Shown piece after piece: positions 1 to 9,627 of a DNA stretch of 64,000 nucleotides; positions within the stretch are counted from its first letter, which is position 1, and every line of letters starts with the position of its first letter. The notes beneath the pieces were generated by a model. It searched no databases, was not told the DNA's origin, and saw only the letters and a program-made list of their open reading frames with translations. The position numbers and the translations under genes are program-made. Source of the stretch: B10-G9 sp964627755 (GTDB taxonomy: Bacteria > Chloroflexota > Anaerolineae > Anaerolineales > UBA11858); NCBI GenBank assembly GCA_964627755.1, contig CAZVIH010000013.1, positions 70,177 to 134,176 on the forward strand. The letters are read 5' to 3'.

Positions 1-465
1 TTTGTGCCAGCGACTCCGGATGGTGTTTTATATCTCCTGAAAAACGCCGGCGTAGAGCTTGAAGGAGCCAATGCTGTTGTTTTAGGTCGGTCCTTTATCG
101 TTGGCATGCCTGCAGCCTTGCTGCTCGTAAAAGAGAACGCCACTGTCACAATTTGCCATTCCCGGACCAAAAACCTGAAAGAGAAATGCGCTGAAGCAGA
201 TGTCCTGATCGCTGCTGTTGGTCGCGCAGAAATGGTCAAAGGCGACTGGATCAAACCTGGTGCTGCAGTGATTGACGTTGGAACCAATCGTGTTGACGAC
301 GACAGCGTCGAACGTGGATATAGATTGGTAGGCGATGTTGATTACGAAGAAGCTTTAAAAGTGGCAGGTTATCTCACGCCAGTACCTGGCGGAGTAGGAC
401 CGATGACAATAGCCATGCTGCTGCGAAATACCGTTCGGGCAGCCAAATTGGCAAACGGAAATTAA
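1..465 (+). CDS. folD: FolD, methylenetetrahydrofolate dehydrogenase/cyclohydrolase (5' partial)
   Basis: C-terminal part of the bifunctional enzyme that interconverts methylene-, methenyl- and formyl-tetrahydrofolate in the cytoplasm. The reading frame is open from base 1, so the start lies outside the window; the GTG at position 4 is an internal Val codon, not a start. The NADP-binding core is visible as VVLGRSFIVGMPAALLL, then CHSRT, and the family's closing motif PVPGGVGPMTIAMLL lies near the end. fhs follows after about 50 bases, so the two consecutive C1-folate enzymes are probably cotranscribed. Together with the formate dehydrogenase genes downstream they make a formate to methylene-THF route (methyl branch of the Wood-Ljungdahl pathway or formate assimilation). 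Identification is firm; only the N-terminus is missing. Confidence 0.95.
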   Translation, partial: FVPATPDGVLYLLKNAGVELEGANAVVLGRSFIVGMPAALLLVKENATVTICHSRTKNLKEKCAEADVLIAAVGRAEMVKGDWIKPGAAVIDVGTNRVDDDSVERGYRLVGDVDYEEALKVAGYLTPVPGGVGPMTIAMLLRNTVRAAKLANGN

Positions 466-515
466 ATCGACTGGTTTAACTGGTCTTGGCGCTATTTATA
501 CAAAGGAGCGAACAG

Positions 516-2429
516 ATGACTTTTGAGAAGAAGCCCGTAACCCCGTCCCCATTAAAACTGCTGGACCCTGTACCATCTGATATTGATATAGCTCATGCCG
601 CTGTCATGAAACCGATCAAGGATCTTGCGGGTGAGATTGGGATCCTGGATGATGAGCTTGAGTTATATGGTAAATACAAAGCCAAAGTGACTCTTGATAT
701 CCTGGAACGACTAAAAGATGTGCCGGACGGAAAATATATTGACGTAACTGCCATTACCCCAACACCTCTCGGTGAAGGCAAAACCACTACCACGGTGGGG
801 TTGAGCCAGGCTCTGGGTGCCCACCTGGGCAAGAGCCTGTTCACCTGCATCCGCCAACCCAGCCAGGGACCAACTTTTGGTATTAAGGGCGGCGCCGCCG
901 GGGGCGGCTACAGTCAGATCGTGCCTATGGAGGATTTTAACCTGCACCTGACTGGTGATATCCATGCTATCACTGCTGCCAATAACCTGGTCGCGGCAGC
1001 GATTGATACCCGCATGTACCATGAAAGCCGGCAGAGCGACGAGGCACTTTTTAAGCGTCTTTGTCCGCCAGATAAAAATGGAAAACGGAAATTTGCCCCT
1101 ATCATGTTCAGTAGATTGAAGAAATTGGGCATTGATAAAACTGACCCCGATCAGCTGACGAAGGAAGAATACAGCAAGTTTGTTCGCCTTGATATCGATC
1201 CCGATGCCATCACCTGGCGCCGGATCGTGGACACCAACGACCGCATGCTGCGAGAAATCGAGATCGGGCTTGGTCCCAAAGAGGGAGGATTCACACGCAG
1301 AACCGGTTTTGATATCTCTGTCGCCAGTGAGATCATGGCGATTCTGGCTCTGACCACCGATCTGGCTGATATGCGCGAGCGTTTTGGTCGGGCAGTGGTT
1401 GCCACCAGCAAAGCCGGTGACCCGGTTACCATGGATGACCTGGGAGTATCAGGCGCTGTCACCGTATTGATGAAAGATGCCATTAAGCCAACCCTGATGC
1501 AGACAGTTGAAGGCACCCCGGCCCTGGTACACGCTGGTCCATTTGCAAATATCGCCCACGGAAACAGCTCGATCATTGCCGACAGGATCGCCCTCAAACT
1601 GGCTGACTATGTCCTGACGGAATCCGGTTTTGGCGCCGATGTTGGCATGGAAAAATTCTTTGATATCAAATGTCGCTACTCCGGGCTGATCCCTGATGTG
1701 GTTGTATTGGTTGCGACCGTGCGAGCTTTGAAGATGCACGGCGGCGGCCCCACGGTTACTGCCGGTGCTCCCCTGGATCCCGCATATGTGACAGAGAACC
1801 TGGAGCTGCTGCAGAAAGGCCTCTGCAATCTGGAAGCCCATATCGAAAATGCATTGAAGTTTGGTATCACGACTGTTGTCGCCGTAAACAGTTTCAAGGA
1901 TGACACCCAAGCTGAGGTTGAAATGGTGCGTGAAGCCGCCATCAAAGCCGGCGCCTATAATGCTGTGGTAACCCGCCACTGGATGGAAGGAGGCAAGGGC
2001 GCGATTGATCTTGCCAAGGCAGTTGTTGAAGCCTGTGAACAACCCAGCGACTTCAAATTCCTCTATCCCCTGAAAGGCACATCCATCAAGGATAAGATCG
2101 AGATCATCTGCAAGGAAATTTACGGCGCTGATGGTGTTTCTTATGAGCCTCTGGCAGAAAAGAAGGTTGAACTGTACACAAAACTTGGTTTTGATGAACT
2201 GCCCATGTGCATGGCTAAAACACATTTGAGCTTGAGCCATGATGGGACTTTAAAAGGCAGACCGACTGGGTTTACTGTTCCCATTCGGGACATCCGGGCT
2301 TCGGTAGGGGCGGGATTCCTGTATCCGCTGCTTGGCACGATGAGCACCATGCCTGGACTACCTACCCGACCAGCCTACTATGAGATTGATATCGATCTCG
2401 AAACCGGTCAGGTGCTTGGTCTTTCCTAA
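516..2429 (+). CDS. fhs: Formate-tetrahydrofolate ligase
   Basis: ATP-dependent formyl-THF synthetase, cytoplasmic. The phosphate-binding loop GEGKTTTT lies at about residues 86-93, within TPTPLGEGKTTTTVGL, a family hallmark. An upstream in-frame TTG at 486 exists, but AAAGGAG at 502-508 sits 7 bases before the ATG at 516, so the ATG is chosen (637 residues). This is longer than the usual bacterial enzyme of about 555 residues and resembles the long form found in the ligase domain of eukaryotic C1-THF synthases: the N-terminus reads PVPSDIDIAHAAVMKPIKDL. It lies between folD and fdhD, which links it to formate metabolism. Function is very secure; direction of carbon flow cannot be told from sequence. 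Confidence 0.97.
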   Translation: MTFEKKPVTPSPLKLLDPVPSDIDIAHAAVMKPIKDLAGEIGILDDELELYGKYKAKVTLDILERLKDVPDGKYIDVTAITPTPLGEGKTTTTVGLSQALGAHLGKSLFTCIRQPSQGPTFGIKGGAAGGGYSQIVPMEDFNLHLTGDIHAITAANNLVAAAIDTRMYHESRQSDEALFKRLCPPDKNGKRKFAPIMFSRLKKLGIDKTDPDQLTKEEYSKFVRLDIDPDAITWRRIVDTNDRMLREIEIGLGPKEGGFTRRTGFDISVASEIMAILALTTDLADMRERFGRAVVATSKAGDPVTMDDLGVSGAVTVLMKDAIKPTLMQTVEGTPALVHAGPFANIAHGNSSIIADRIALKLADYVLTESGFGADVGMEKFFDIKCRYSGLIPDVVVLVATVRALKMHGGGPTVTAGAPLDPAYVTENLELLQKGLCNLEAHIENALKFGITTVVAVNSFKDDTQAEVEMVREAAIKAGAYNAVVTRHWMEGGKGAIDLAKAVVEACEQPSDFKFLYPLKGTSIKDKIEIICKEIYGADGVSYEPLAEKKVELYTKLGFDELPMCMAKTHLSLSHDGTLKGRPTGFTVPIRDIRASVGAGFLYPLLGTMSTMPGLPTRPAYYEIDIDLETGQVLGLS

Positions 2430-2473
2430 ATCAACCACCTGATCTGGTTGATTTAATAGAACGTGTGTAACTC

Positions 2474-2512
2474 GGGGCGGTTGGCTAGAAATGGTCAACT
2501 GCCCCTGTTTCA
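2474..2512 (+). terminator. Hairpin between fhs and fdhD
   Basis: A ten-base stem (2474-2483 with 2496-2505, one G-U pair) closes an 12-base loop and is followed by TGTTT. A second, smaller inverted repeat (2428-2436 with 2446-2454) sits directly on the fhs stop codon. Neither has a long T tract, so this may be a weak terminator or an mRNA-end stabiliser rather than a full stop to transcription. Confidence 0.4.
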
Positions 2513-2570
2513 AACCCAGTCCTGAAGGGGTCTTTACTGGTTTATTCATTTACTTGAATTGAAGGATGCG

Positions 2571-3362
2571 ATGAAAAATCGCGGAGCAGAGACTTTCCAC
2601 TGGTGGGATTTTCATCATGACTGGCAGCCGCATAGCGGGGATGTCATTGAAGAAATAACCCTCACAATATATGTTAATGGTGTGGAATTTGTTTCATTAA
2701 TGGGGACGCCGCTGAACCAGGATTGGTTGGCGGTAGGTTTCTTGATGAATGAGGGCATTATTGAAGACCAAGACGAGATCACAGATCTCAGGATAACACC
2801 TAACGGCTGCTGCATTGACGTCTGGCTTGATCATGATGTAGATCTTCCCCAAAAAATGGTCCTTACATCAGGGTGTGGAGGAGGGCTGACCCAGGAATAT
2901 CCGCGGATCAAGATCGAGCCGCTCCAGGTTGGAATCAGGACGGTACCAGATTTGATTCTGACAGCATTTACACAACTGCAAACAAAAGACAGTCTTTATG
3001 CCCGGGCTCGCGGAGTTCACGCAGCAGGCTTGCTTGACCTAAAATCTGGGGAACTTCTCCAGGTGACCGAAGATATCGGCCGGCATAACACTATCGATAA
3101 ACTTCATGGAGCTTGTCTGATGCAGGGCATCAAAACGGAAGACAGGGGGCTGATCACTACGGGTAGGATTTCTTCAGAAATGCTCCGCAAGGGTGCGTTT
3201 ATGAGGTGTCCTATCATTGTATCCAGGACTTCTCCAACCTCGGCGGCGGTTGATCTGGCCCGGACCTGGCAGATTACTCTGATTGGATATGCCCGGCATG
3301 GAAAACTGCGGGTATACTGTAATCCAGAACGCCTGGGGTTTGAGTTAAAAAGAGATCTATAG
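2571..3362 (+). CDS. fdhD: FdhD, sulfurtransferase for formate dehydrogenase
   Basis: FdhD moves sulfur from a cysteine desulfurase to the Mo/W-bisMGD cofactor and is needed to make formate dehydrogenase active. The family is recognised from VNGVEFVSLMGTP, VGFLMNEGII, the TSGCGGG segment, ARARGVHAAGLLD, TEDIGRHNTIDKLHG and TTGRISSEMLRKG. An in-frame TTG at 2559 lacks a ribosome site, while AAGGA at 2562-2566 precedes ATG 2571, though with a short gap. The E. coli protein has a CxxC in the sulfur-carrying loop; here only the first Cys is present (SGCGGG). It precedes the diaphorase and catalytic subunits of the enzyme it matures and is probably in the same transcript. Confidence 0.92.
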   Translation: MKNRGAETFHWWDFHHDWQPHSGDVIEEITLTIYVNGVEFVSLMGTPLNQDWLAVGFLMNEGIIEDQDEITDLRITPNGCCIDVWLDHDVDLPQKMVLTSGCGGGLTQEYPRIKIEPLQVGIRTVPDLILTAFTQLQTKDSLYARARGVHAAGLLDLKSGELLQVTEDIGRHNTIDKLHGACLMQGIKTEDRGLITTGRISSEMLRKGAFMRCPIIVSRTSPTSAAVDLARTWQITLIGYARHGKLRVYCNPERLGFELKRDL

Positions 3363-3406
3363 CAGAATACTATTTTCAGGATCAAGGGCAGGAGAGGGAG
3401 TGTTCT

Positions 3407-3877
3407 ATGAGTGAAATTAACATTGATGTGGGATTGATTGAACCCATTCTCCAGGAATTCCGGGATCAGAAAGGAGCGGTGATTCCAATTTTGCAGCGCA
3501 CCCAGGATCTTTATGGATATCTGCCTGAAGATGCCATGCAGGAGATCTCAAAGAGAAGCGGCATTTCAATCAGCAAACTATATGGTGTGGCCACCTTTTA
3601 TGCCCAGTTTAATCTCGAACCCCGGGGGCGGCATATCATCCAGATCTGTGATGGTACAGCCTGTCATGTAAAAGGAGCGCCCAAATTGGTTGGAGCTGTT
3701 GAGGATGAATTTAATCTCGAGGCAGGCGGCAGTGATCCAGATTTTGAATATACACTGGAAATTGTCTACTGCCTGGGGTCATGCGGCCTGGCGCCCATCG
3801 CCCTGGTGGATGGGCAGGTCTACGGAAATACCACTGCCGATTCCCTGGTGGAAAACATCAAGAAAATCGAGAAATAG
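3407..3877 (+). CDS. NuoE-like [2Fe-2S] subunit of NADH-linked formate dehydrogenase
   Basis: A 156-residue thioredoxin-fold ferredoxin of the NuoE/HoxE/HndA family. The four cluster ligands are Cys81, Cys86, Cys122 and Cys126 (ICDGTACH and YCLGSCG). It starts at ATG 3407 with GGAG a few bases upstream. It is followed after 19 bases by the NuoF-like subunit and then by fdhA, the order seen in soluble NAD(P)-dependent or electron-bifurcating formate dehydrogenases and hydrogenases. The expected role is electron transfer between the flavin subunit and the other FeS clusters of the complex. A complex I role is unlikely because no membrane Nuo genes are near. Confidence 0.9.
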   Translation: MSEINIDVGLIEPILQEFRDQKGAVIPILQRTQDLYGYLPEDAMQEISKRSGISISKLYGVATFYAQFNLEPRGRHIIQICDGTACHVKGAPKLVGAVEDEFNLEAGGSDPDFEYTLEIVYCLGSCGLAPIALVDGQVYGNTTADSLVENIKKIEK

Positions 3878-3896
3878 TTAGTATAGGAGATTCCCT

Positions 3897-5810
3897 ATGC
3901 CGGTGTTAAAGAACATCTCCGAATTGAATGATTTTCGGGAACAATCTAAATTGAAGTTATTAAACAGGGAAGATAACAAACTCACTATCATCCTTGGAAT
4001 GGGTACCTGTGGAATTGCTGCAGGCGCAAATGAAGTTGCGGAAGCGGTTCGATCCGAACTCGAGAAACATAACCTTGATGCCGAAATTATTAACGTGGGC
4101 TGTATCGGGATGTGCCATAATGAACCCCTGCTGGATATTCAGCAGCCTGGCCAGCCCCGGATAACTTATTCAAATGTAAAACCGGGCATGGTCGGGAAGA
4201 TCTTCGAAAAACACATCTTGAATGGTGAATTCAATAAACGCTGGATCTATGGGCAGCTTCCTGCCCGGGATGGGACAACCATTGAAGGAATTCCCACTTA
4301 TGAAGAACTCCCTTTTTATAGCAAGCAGGTTCGGATCGCTCTTAAAAACTGCGGCATCATCGATCCAGAAAGCATTGAAGGATATCTGGCTTATGGTGGA
4401 TATGGAGGTCTTGAAAAAGCCCTTTTCCAAATGAGCCCGGATGAAGTTATAGAGGAAGTAAAAGATTCGGGATTGCGCGGCCGGGGAGGAGCTGGTTTTC
4501 TGACCGGTTTAAAATGGGAGTTTTGCCAGAAAGCAAAAGGTTTTCCAAAATATGTCATCTGTAATGCAGATGAGGGAGATCCAGGTGCGTTTATGGATCG
4601 CTCAGTCCTCGAAGGGGATCCGCATGCTTTGCTGGAAGGTATGATCATTGCCGGATATGCCATCGGCGCTCCGGAAGGTTATATCTACTGCCGGGCGGAA
4701 TATCCCCTGGCTATCGAGCGTTTAAAAATTGCCATCCAACAGGCCCATGAATATGGCCTGCTGGGAAATAATATCCTGGGTTCCGATTTTTCTTTTGACC
4801 TGAAAATCAAGGAAGGAGCAGGCGCTTTTGTGTGCGGCGAAGAAACCGCCCTGATCGCTTCCATTGAAGGACAACGGGGAGAACCGCGCCCCAGACCCCC
4901 ATATCCCGCAGTTTCTGGATTATGGGGAAAGCCAACCAATGTCAATAATGTGAAATCCTATACAATGGCCAGTCAAATCTTGATCAAAGGTGCGGATTGG
5001 TTTAATCAGATCGGGACTAAAAAATCTACCGGCACTGCGGTCTTTGCCTTAACGGGGAAGATCAAGAATACGGGTTTGGTCGAAGTTCCCATGGGTATCA
5101 CTCTGCGGGAGATCATCTATGATATTGGCGGCGGCATTCCTGACAAAAAGGAATTCAAAGCAGTCCAAACAGGCGGTCCCCTGGGTGGATGTCTGCCCGT
5201 GGCAGCTCTGGATACGTCAGTCGATTTTGATTCTTTGACCGCAGCCGGGGCCACCATGGGATCAGGGGGTATGATCGTTGTGGATCAGGACACATGTATG
5301 GTTGAATTCGCCCGCTATTTTTTGACCTTTGCCTCGGCAGAATCCTGCGGGAAATGTGTTCCCTGCCGCATCGGCGGCCAGCGGCTGCTAGAAGTGCTGA
5401 CCCGAATTACCAATGGTGAGGGGACTCTGGAGGACCTGGACGAAATTGAGGATATATCGAAATATATGCGGGAAGGTTCATTATGCGCTTTGGGTCAGCT
5501 GACTCCAGGTCCAGTTATGGCTTCCCTTCGTTTCTTCCGGGAGGAATATGAAGCCCATATCAGCGAGAATTATTGTGAAGCTGGTGTATGCGCAGATATG
5601 TTCACTTATCAAATTGATGAAGACCGCTGTACTGGATGTGGATTATGCCTCAAGGCCTGCACCACCGAGGCAATTATTGGAGAGAAGAAAGTGGTCCATG
5701 TGATCGATCAATCACAATGTATCCAGTGCGGTGCTTGTTATGATGCATGCAATCTTGGTGCAATCCTTGTTAAACGAAAACATGAAATCACTGAGGTTGA
5801 AACAGTGTAA
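3897..5810 (+). CDS. NuoF-like flavoprotein subunit with extra ferredoxin domains
   Basis: A 637-residue diaphorase subunit. Domains in order: N-terminal thioredoxin-like [2Fe-2S] domain (GTCGIAAGA, GCIGMCHNEP); NADH/FMN domain with GRGGAGF at 195-201 and ADEGDPGAFMDR; SLBB-like segment; NuoF [4Fe-4S] site with Cys484, 487, 490 and about 530; and a C-terminal two-cluster ferredoxin beginning CTGCGLCLKAC at 578. This long architecture is typical of HndC/HydB-type subunits in NAD(P)-linked or bifurcating complexes, and the extra clusters may contact ferredoxin. RBS GGAG lies just before the ATG. The subunit most likely passes electrons between FdhA and NAD(P)H, with ferredoxin use possible but unproven. 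Confidence 0.93.
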   Translation: MPVLKNISELNDFREQSKLKLLNREDNKLTIILGMGTCGIAAGANEVAEAVRSELEKHNLDAEIINVGCIGMCHNEPLLDIQQPGQPRITYSNVKPGMVGKIFEKHILNGEFNKRWIYGQLPARDGTTIEGIPTYEELPFYSKQVRIALKNCGIIDPESIEGYLAYGGYGGLEKALFQMSPDEVIEEVKDSGLRGRGGAGFLTGLKWEFCQKAKGFPKYVICNADEGDPGAFMDRSVLEGDPHALLEGMIIAGYAIGAPEGYIYCRAEYPLAIERLKIAIQQAHEYGLLGNNILGSDFSFDLKIKEGAGAFVCGEETALIASIEGQRGEPRPRPPYPAVSGLWGKPTNVNNVKSYTMASQILIKGADWFNQIGTKKSTGTAVFALTGKIKNTGLVEVPMGITLREIIYDIGGGIPDKKEFKAVQTGGPLGGCLPVAALDTSVDFDSLTAAGATMGSGGMIVVDQDTCMVEFARYFLTFASAESCGKCVPCRIGGQRLLEVLTRITNGEGTLEDLDEIEDISKYMREGSLCALGQLTPGPVMASLRFFREEYEAHISENYCEAGVCADMFTYQIDEDRCTGCGLCLKACTTEAIIGEKKVVHVIDQSQCIQCGACYDACNLGAILVKRKHEITEVETV

Positions 5811-5831
5811 ATAGAAGGAGATATCCAAGTT

Positions 5832-8633
5832 ATGGGAACTCTAAACTTCATCATCGATGGAAAACAGATCCAGGCTGAACGGGGACAGACAGTCCTCCAG
5901 GCAGCCCGGGAAGCGGGGATCTATATTCCTGTTCTGTGTGATCATCCTGCCTTGCCCCCAGAAGGTGCCTGCCGAATCTGTCTGGTGGAAATTGAAGGTC
6001 AGCGGGCTTTGCATCCTGCCTGCACTTTTCCGGTTTCGGAGGGATTAACAGTAGATACCAACAACGAACGAGTGCGTTCAGCCAGGAAATTCAACCTGGA
6101 ACTGCTGATATCCGACCATCCTCTGGATTGCATGACTTGTGAAGCGGCCGGAGATTGTCTGCTGCAGGACCTGGCTTATGAATACGATGTGTCTGAGGAT
6201 CGCTTTCAGGGTACCAGACATCATTTTTCAGTTAATGATCCGAACCCATTCATTCAGGTAGACCGCAATAAATGCATCCTGTGCCGCCGCTGTGTGCGGG
6301 CTTGCAGTGAGATTAACGGTGTAGAGGCGATCAGCGTATTTTACCGGGGTTTCAGCGCTTATATCGGTTTTGGGGCGGATAGCTCCATGGAAAACAGCCC
6401 TTGCGAATTTTGCGGCAGCTGTGTGGCCGTGTGCCCGACCGGTGCCTTGTGGCCCAAACTATCTCTCCGAGAAGGCCGGCCCTGGCAGGTTGAGCGAGTA
6501 CAGACCACCTGTCCCTATTGCGGCGTTGGCTGCCAGTTGATCCTGGAAGTGAAAGATAACAAAATCATCAAGGTGGATTCCGCCTGGGACGGTCCGTCCA
6601 ATCACGGTTGGACTTGTGTAAAAGGGCGGTTTGGTTATGACTTTGTCCATCATCCCGATCGTTTAGAAAAACCAAGGGTCAGGAAATATCTCCTTGACGG
6701 AAAAAAGAAACCGACTGCCAGTAAACGAGACTCTGAAAAGGAAGGCAATCCCTGGCAGTGGGTGGAAGTGGAATGGGATGAAGTGCTGGGTATCACAGCG
6801 GAAAGAATGAACCAGGCCAGAGAAAAATACGGTCCAGACAGCTTGGGCTTTTTAACCTCCGCAAAATGCCTTAACGAAGAAAATTACCTGATGAATAAAT
6901 TGGCCAGGCAGGCGATCGGCACAAACAGCCTTGATCACTGCGCCAGGCTTTGACACTCTTCTACTGTGGCCGGTCTGGCCACCGCTTTTGGATCTGGAGC
7001 GATGACAAATTCCATCGCTGATATCGCTGATGACGCTCTGGCTTACCTGGTAATAGGTTCCAATACCACGGAGCAGCATCCTGTGATCGGAATGCGATTG
7101 AGGCAGGCTGTCCGCCAACGCGGTGCCAAATTGATCGTCGCTGACCCCCGAAAGATCGATCTGACTGATTTTGCCGTTTTGCATTTGCGCCATAAACCAG
7201 GGACGGATATCGCTTTGGTGAATGGTTTGATGCAGATCATCCTTGCCAATGGCTGGGAAGATAAAGAGTTCATCAAGAACAGGACTGAAGGATTTGATGA
7301 AGTAAAAGTTGTATTGAAGGATTACACTCCGGAAAAAGTTTCCAAAATCACCGGTGTGTCTGTAGAGGATCTTACCGAAGCTGCCCGGATCCTGGGAGAA
7401 AACAAACCTGCCTCGGTTTTGTGGGCCATGGGAATCACCCAACATACAACTGGTGTTGGAAATGTGATGAGCCTGGCGAATTTGCAGATGCTGCTGGGTA
7501 ATATGGGGGTCCCGGGTGGAGGGACGAATCCTCTCCGGGGACAAAACAACGTTCAGGGTGCCTGTGATCTTGGCGGGCTGCCTAATGTTTATTCCGGCTA
7601 CCAGAAAGTGACTGATCCCGACATGCGGGAGAAATTTGCCAAGGCCTGGGGAGTTAGCCCAGAAGACCTGTCTCTGGATGTGGGTAAAACTGTGACCGAG
7701 ATGATGCCGATGGCTGTGGATGGGGATCTGAAAGTCCTCTATGTTTTGGGAGAAGATCCGATCATGAGTGATCCTGATACCAGCCATATCCGCAAAGCGC
7801 TGGAAACTTGTGATCTGGTTGTCCTGCAGGAAATCTTCCCCTCCGAAACTGCGCCCTATGCGGATGTACTTTTACCAGGGGCCAGTTTTGCAGAGAAGGA
7901 CGGCACTTTTACGAATACTGAACGCCGCATTCAAATGGTGCATAAAGCTGTAGAATCACCGGGATTAGCAAAGCCAGATTGGTGGATCATCTCAGAATTG
8001 GCTAAAAAGATCCTGGCCGCTGGCGATCGCAAAGTCCAGGATGCTGAATACAGCGGCTGGGATTATCATTGTGCAAATCAGATCATGGAAGAAATTGCTG
8101 CTTTGACGCCAATCTATGCGGGGGTAAGCCACCAGCGGCTGTTGAATGGAGAGACCCTGCAGTGGCCTGTGAAGGACGGGAATCATCCTGGCACACCCAT
8201 CCTGCACGTGGGGCAATTCTCTCGTGGGAAAGGGCAGTTCAACCCCATTCAAAATGTGCCCCCGGCAGAGATGCCTGATAAGGAATATCCTATGATCCTG
8301 AGTACCGGGCGGGTTTTATTCCACTGGCATGGCGGCCAGATGACCCGCCGCTCAAAAGGTTTGCTTGAGATCTATCCTCATGCGCTGATCGAAGTAAATG
8401 ATCTTGACGCGGAGAAGCTCGGTTTAAACGGAAATAAAAGAGTCCGTGTTTCATCCCGCCGGGGAAGCATTGAAGCGGAAGCTTTGGTTACCGATCGAGT
8501 ACCTCCGGGTATGGTATATGCCAACTTCCATTTCCCAGAAGCCTCTGCTAACGAGTTAACCATTGCGGCGCTGGATCCTGTGGCCAAGATCCCTGAATAT
8601 AAGGTCTGCGCAGTTCGGATAGAAGCGGCCTAA
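5832..8633 (+). CDS. fdhA: Formate dehydrogenase alpha subunit, selenocysteine-containing (TGA at 6951-6953)
   Basis: Catalytic Mo/W-bisMGD subunit that oxidises formate or reduces CO2. A TGA at 6951-6953 (codon 374) interrupts the frame exactly where E. coli FDH-H has selenocysteine: here CARL-U-HSSTVAGL against CARV-U-HGPSVAGL. The frame continues to 8633, giving 933 residues. N-terminal domains are NuoG-like: [2Fe-2S] (CRICLVEIEG), His-Cys [4Fe-4S] (DHPLDCMTCEAAGDC), two ferredoxin clusters (CILCRRCVRAC, CEFCGSCVAVC), then the catalytic-domain cluster CPYCGVGC with CVKG. RBS AGGAG precedes ATG 5832. Automatic tools would split this into two genes. It is the last gene of the fdh block, and a terminator follows. 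Selenocysteine machinery must be encoded elsewhere. Confidence 0.95.
6966..6982 (+). promoter_or_regulatory. SECIS element of fdhA
   Basis: A perfect six-pair hairpin, GTGGCC-GGTCT-GGCCAC, lies just after the UGA. The loop GGTCT begins 18 bases after the UGA, the same distance and the same loop core as in E. coli fdhF. This is the site that SelB would bind to deliver selenocysteyl-tRNA. Confidence 0.93.
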
Positions 8634-8670
8634 AACAGGAAAATCCTATAAAATAGCTGAAATAAAAAAA

Positions 8671-8707
8671 AGCTGCTTGATCCCACTAGGATCAGGCAGC
8701 TTTTTTT
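8671..8707. terminator. Bidirectional terminator between fdhA and secF
   Basis: A thirteen-pair stem (8671-8683 with 8689-8701, one G-U pair) with a five-base loop, flanked by an A run on the left and a T run on the right. It can end both the fdh transcript (+) and the secDF transcript (-), whose stop codon lies at 8709-8711. Confidence 0.92.
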
Positions 8708-8708
8708 A

Positions 8709-9617
8709 TTAGGCTGGAGATCTCCTAAACCAGGTCCTCCACTCTTTGTTTTCCCACACCACCAGGATTGGTGAGGCATTAAATATGGAAGAATATGTTC
8801 CAGAAAAGACACCGATTAGCAGAATTAGGACAAAATGGCGGATCGTGCTGCCTCCAAATAAAACCAGGGAGAGCAGGGTGATCATCACTGTCAGCTGGGT
8901 GTTAATTGAGCGGGCCATAGTTTGAACGATCGAAAGGTTCACAATAGTTTCATAGGGTTCTCTGCGGTTGAGTTTTTCGTTTTCGCGGATCCTGTCAAAA
9001 ACGACGATTGAATCGTGTACAGAAAATCCGATCACGGTCAACAGGGCTGTCAAGAATAGAGAATCAGCTTCCCAGCCAAGGAAGTGGCCCAGAATAGCTT
9101 CAACGCCCAGGACCACGATGACATCGTGGAGCATTGCTAGAATAGCAGCCACACCATAACGGAAAGCATGTTTCACGCCTCTAAAGGCGTAGGTGATGTA
9201 GACCATAATCCCCAGGGCAGCTAATCCAACTGCTCCGGCTGCTCGAGTAGCGACTTCTTTTCCGACAGTAGGCCCAACGCTTTCAAACCGATCCAACTCA
9301 ATATCTGCGGTAAATTGGTCTTTGATTTCTGTCAGAATTGAGTTTAACATGCCCTCATCCATATCTTTAGTTCGGATGACCAGTTTATCGCCTCCAGCGG
9401 TTTGGACTTTGGCATCAGAGAAACCAAATCCCGATAAGATTTCAAAAACAGGAGCTGTTTCCGGGAGGGGGCTGTTGAAATGGATTTCAATCAGGCTGCC
9501 CCCTGTAAAATCTATGCCTGCCGGAAGTCCCCAAACCAGCAAAGCTAAAATCCCCGGAATGATCACAACCAAAGAGATCGCAAAATACAGGTAGCGGCGC
9601 TTGACAATATTTATCAT
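8709..9617 (-). CDS. secF: SecF protein translocase subunit
   Basis: Inner-membrane RND-type subunit that works with SecD to use the ion gradient to pull exported proteins through SecYEG. Family signatures are GIDFTGGSLIEI near the N-terminus and GFSVHDSIVVFDRIREN in the fourth membrane segment. Six membrane spans are evident. The chosen ATG at 9617 has AGAGGT upstream and starts 10 bases after the secD stop; a longer form starting at 9638 would overlap secD and has no ribosome site. Length is 302 residues, normal for SecF. Probably cotranscribed with secD. Confidence 0.95.
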   Translation of the reverse strand: MINIVKRRYLYFAISLVVIIPGILALLVWGLPAGIDFTGGSLIEIHFNSPLPETAPVFEILSGFGFSDAKVQTAGGDKLVIRTKDMDEGMLNSILTEIKDQFTADIELDRFESVGPTVGKEVATRAAGAVGLAALGIMVYITYAFRGVKHAFRYGVAAILAMLHDVIVVLGVEAILGHFLGWEADSLFLTALLTVIGFSVHDSIVVFDRIRENEKLNRREPYETIVNLSIVQTMARSINTQLTVMITLLSLVLFGGSTIRHFVLILLIGVFSGTYSSIFNASPILVVWENKEWRTWFRRSPA

Positions 9618-9627
9618 AGATACCTCT

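Noticed and set aside
1449..2240. Long open frame (263 codons) on the minus strand inside fhs
   Set aside because: It lies fully antisense to a well-conserved gene, shows no family features and has no ribosome site. It is a by-product of the codon use of fhs.
6951..6953. TGA in fdhA as a true stop or pseudogene mutation
   Set aside because: The codon is at the known Sec position, the frame continues with the full conserved domain, and the SECIS hairpin is perfect.
6852..7787. Minus-strand open frame of 311 codons across the fdhA TGA
   Set aside because: Antisense to the selenoprotein gene; no recognisable protein. The sense strand fully explains the region.
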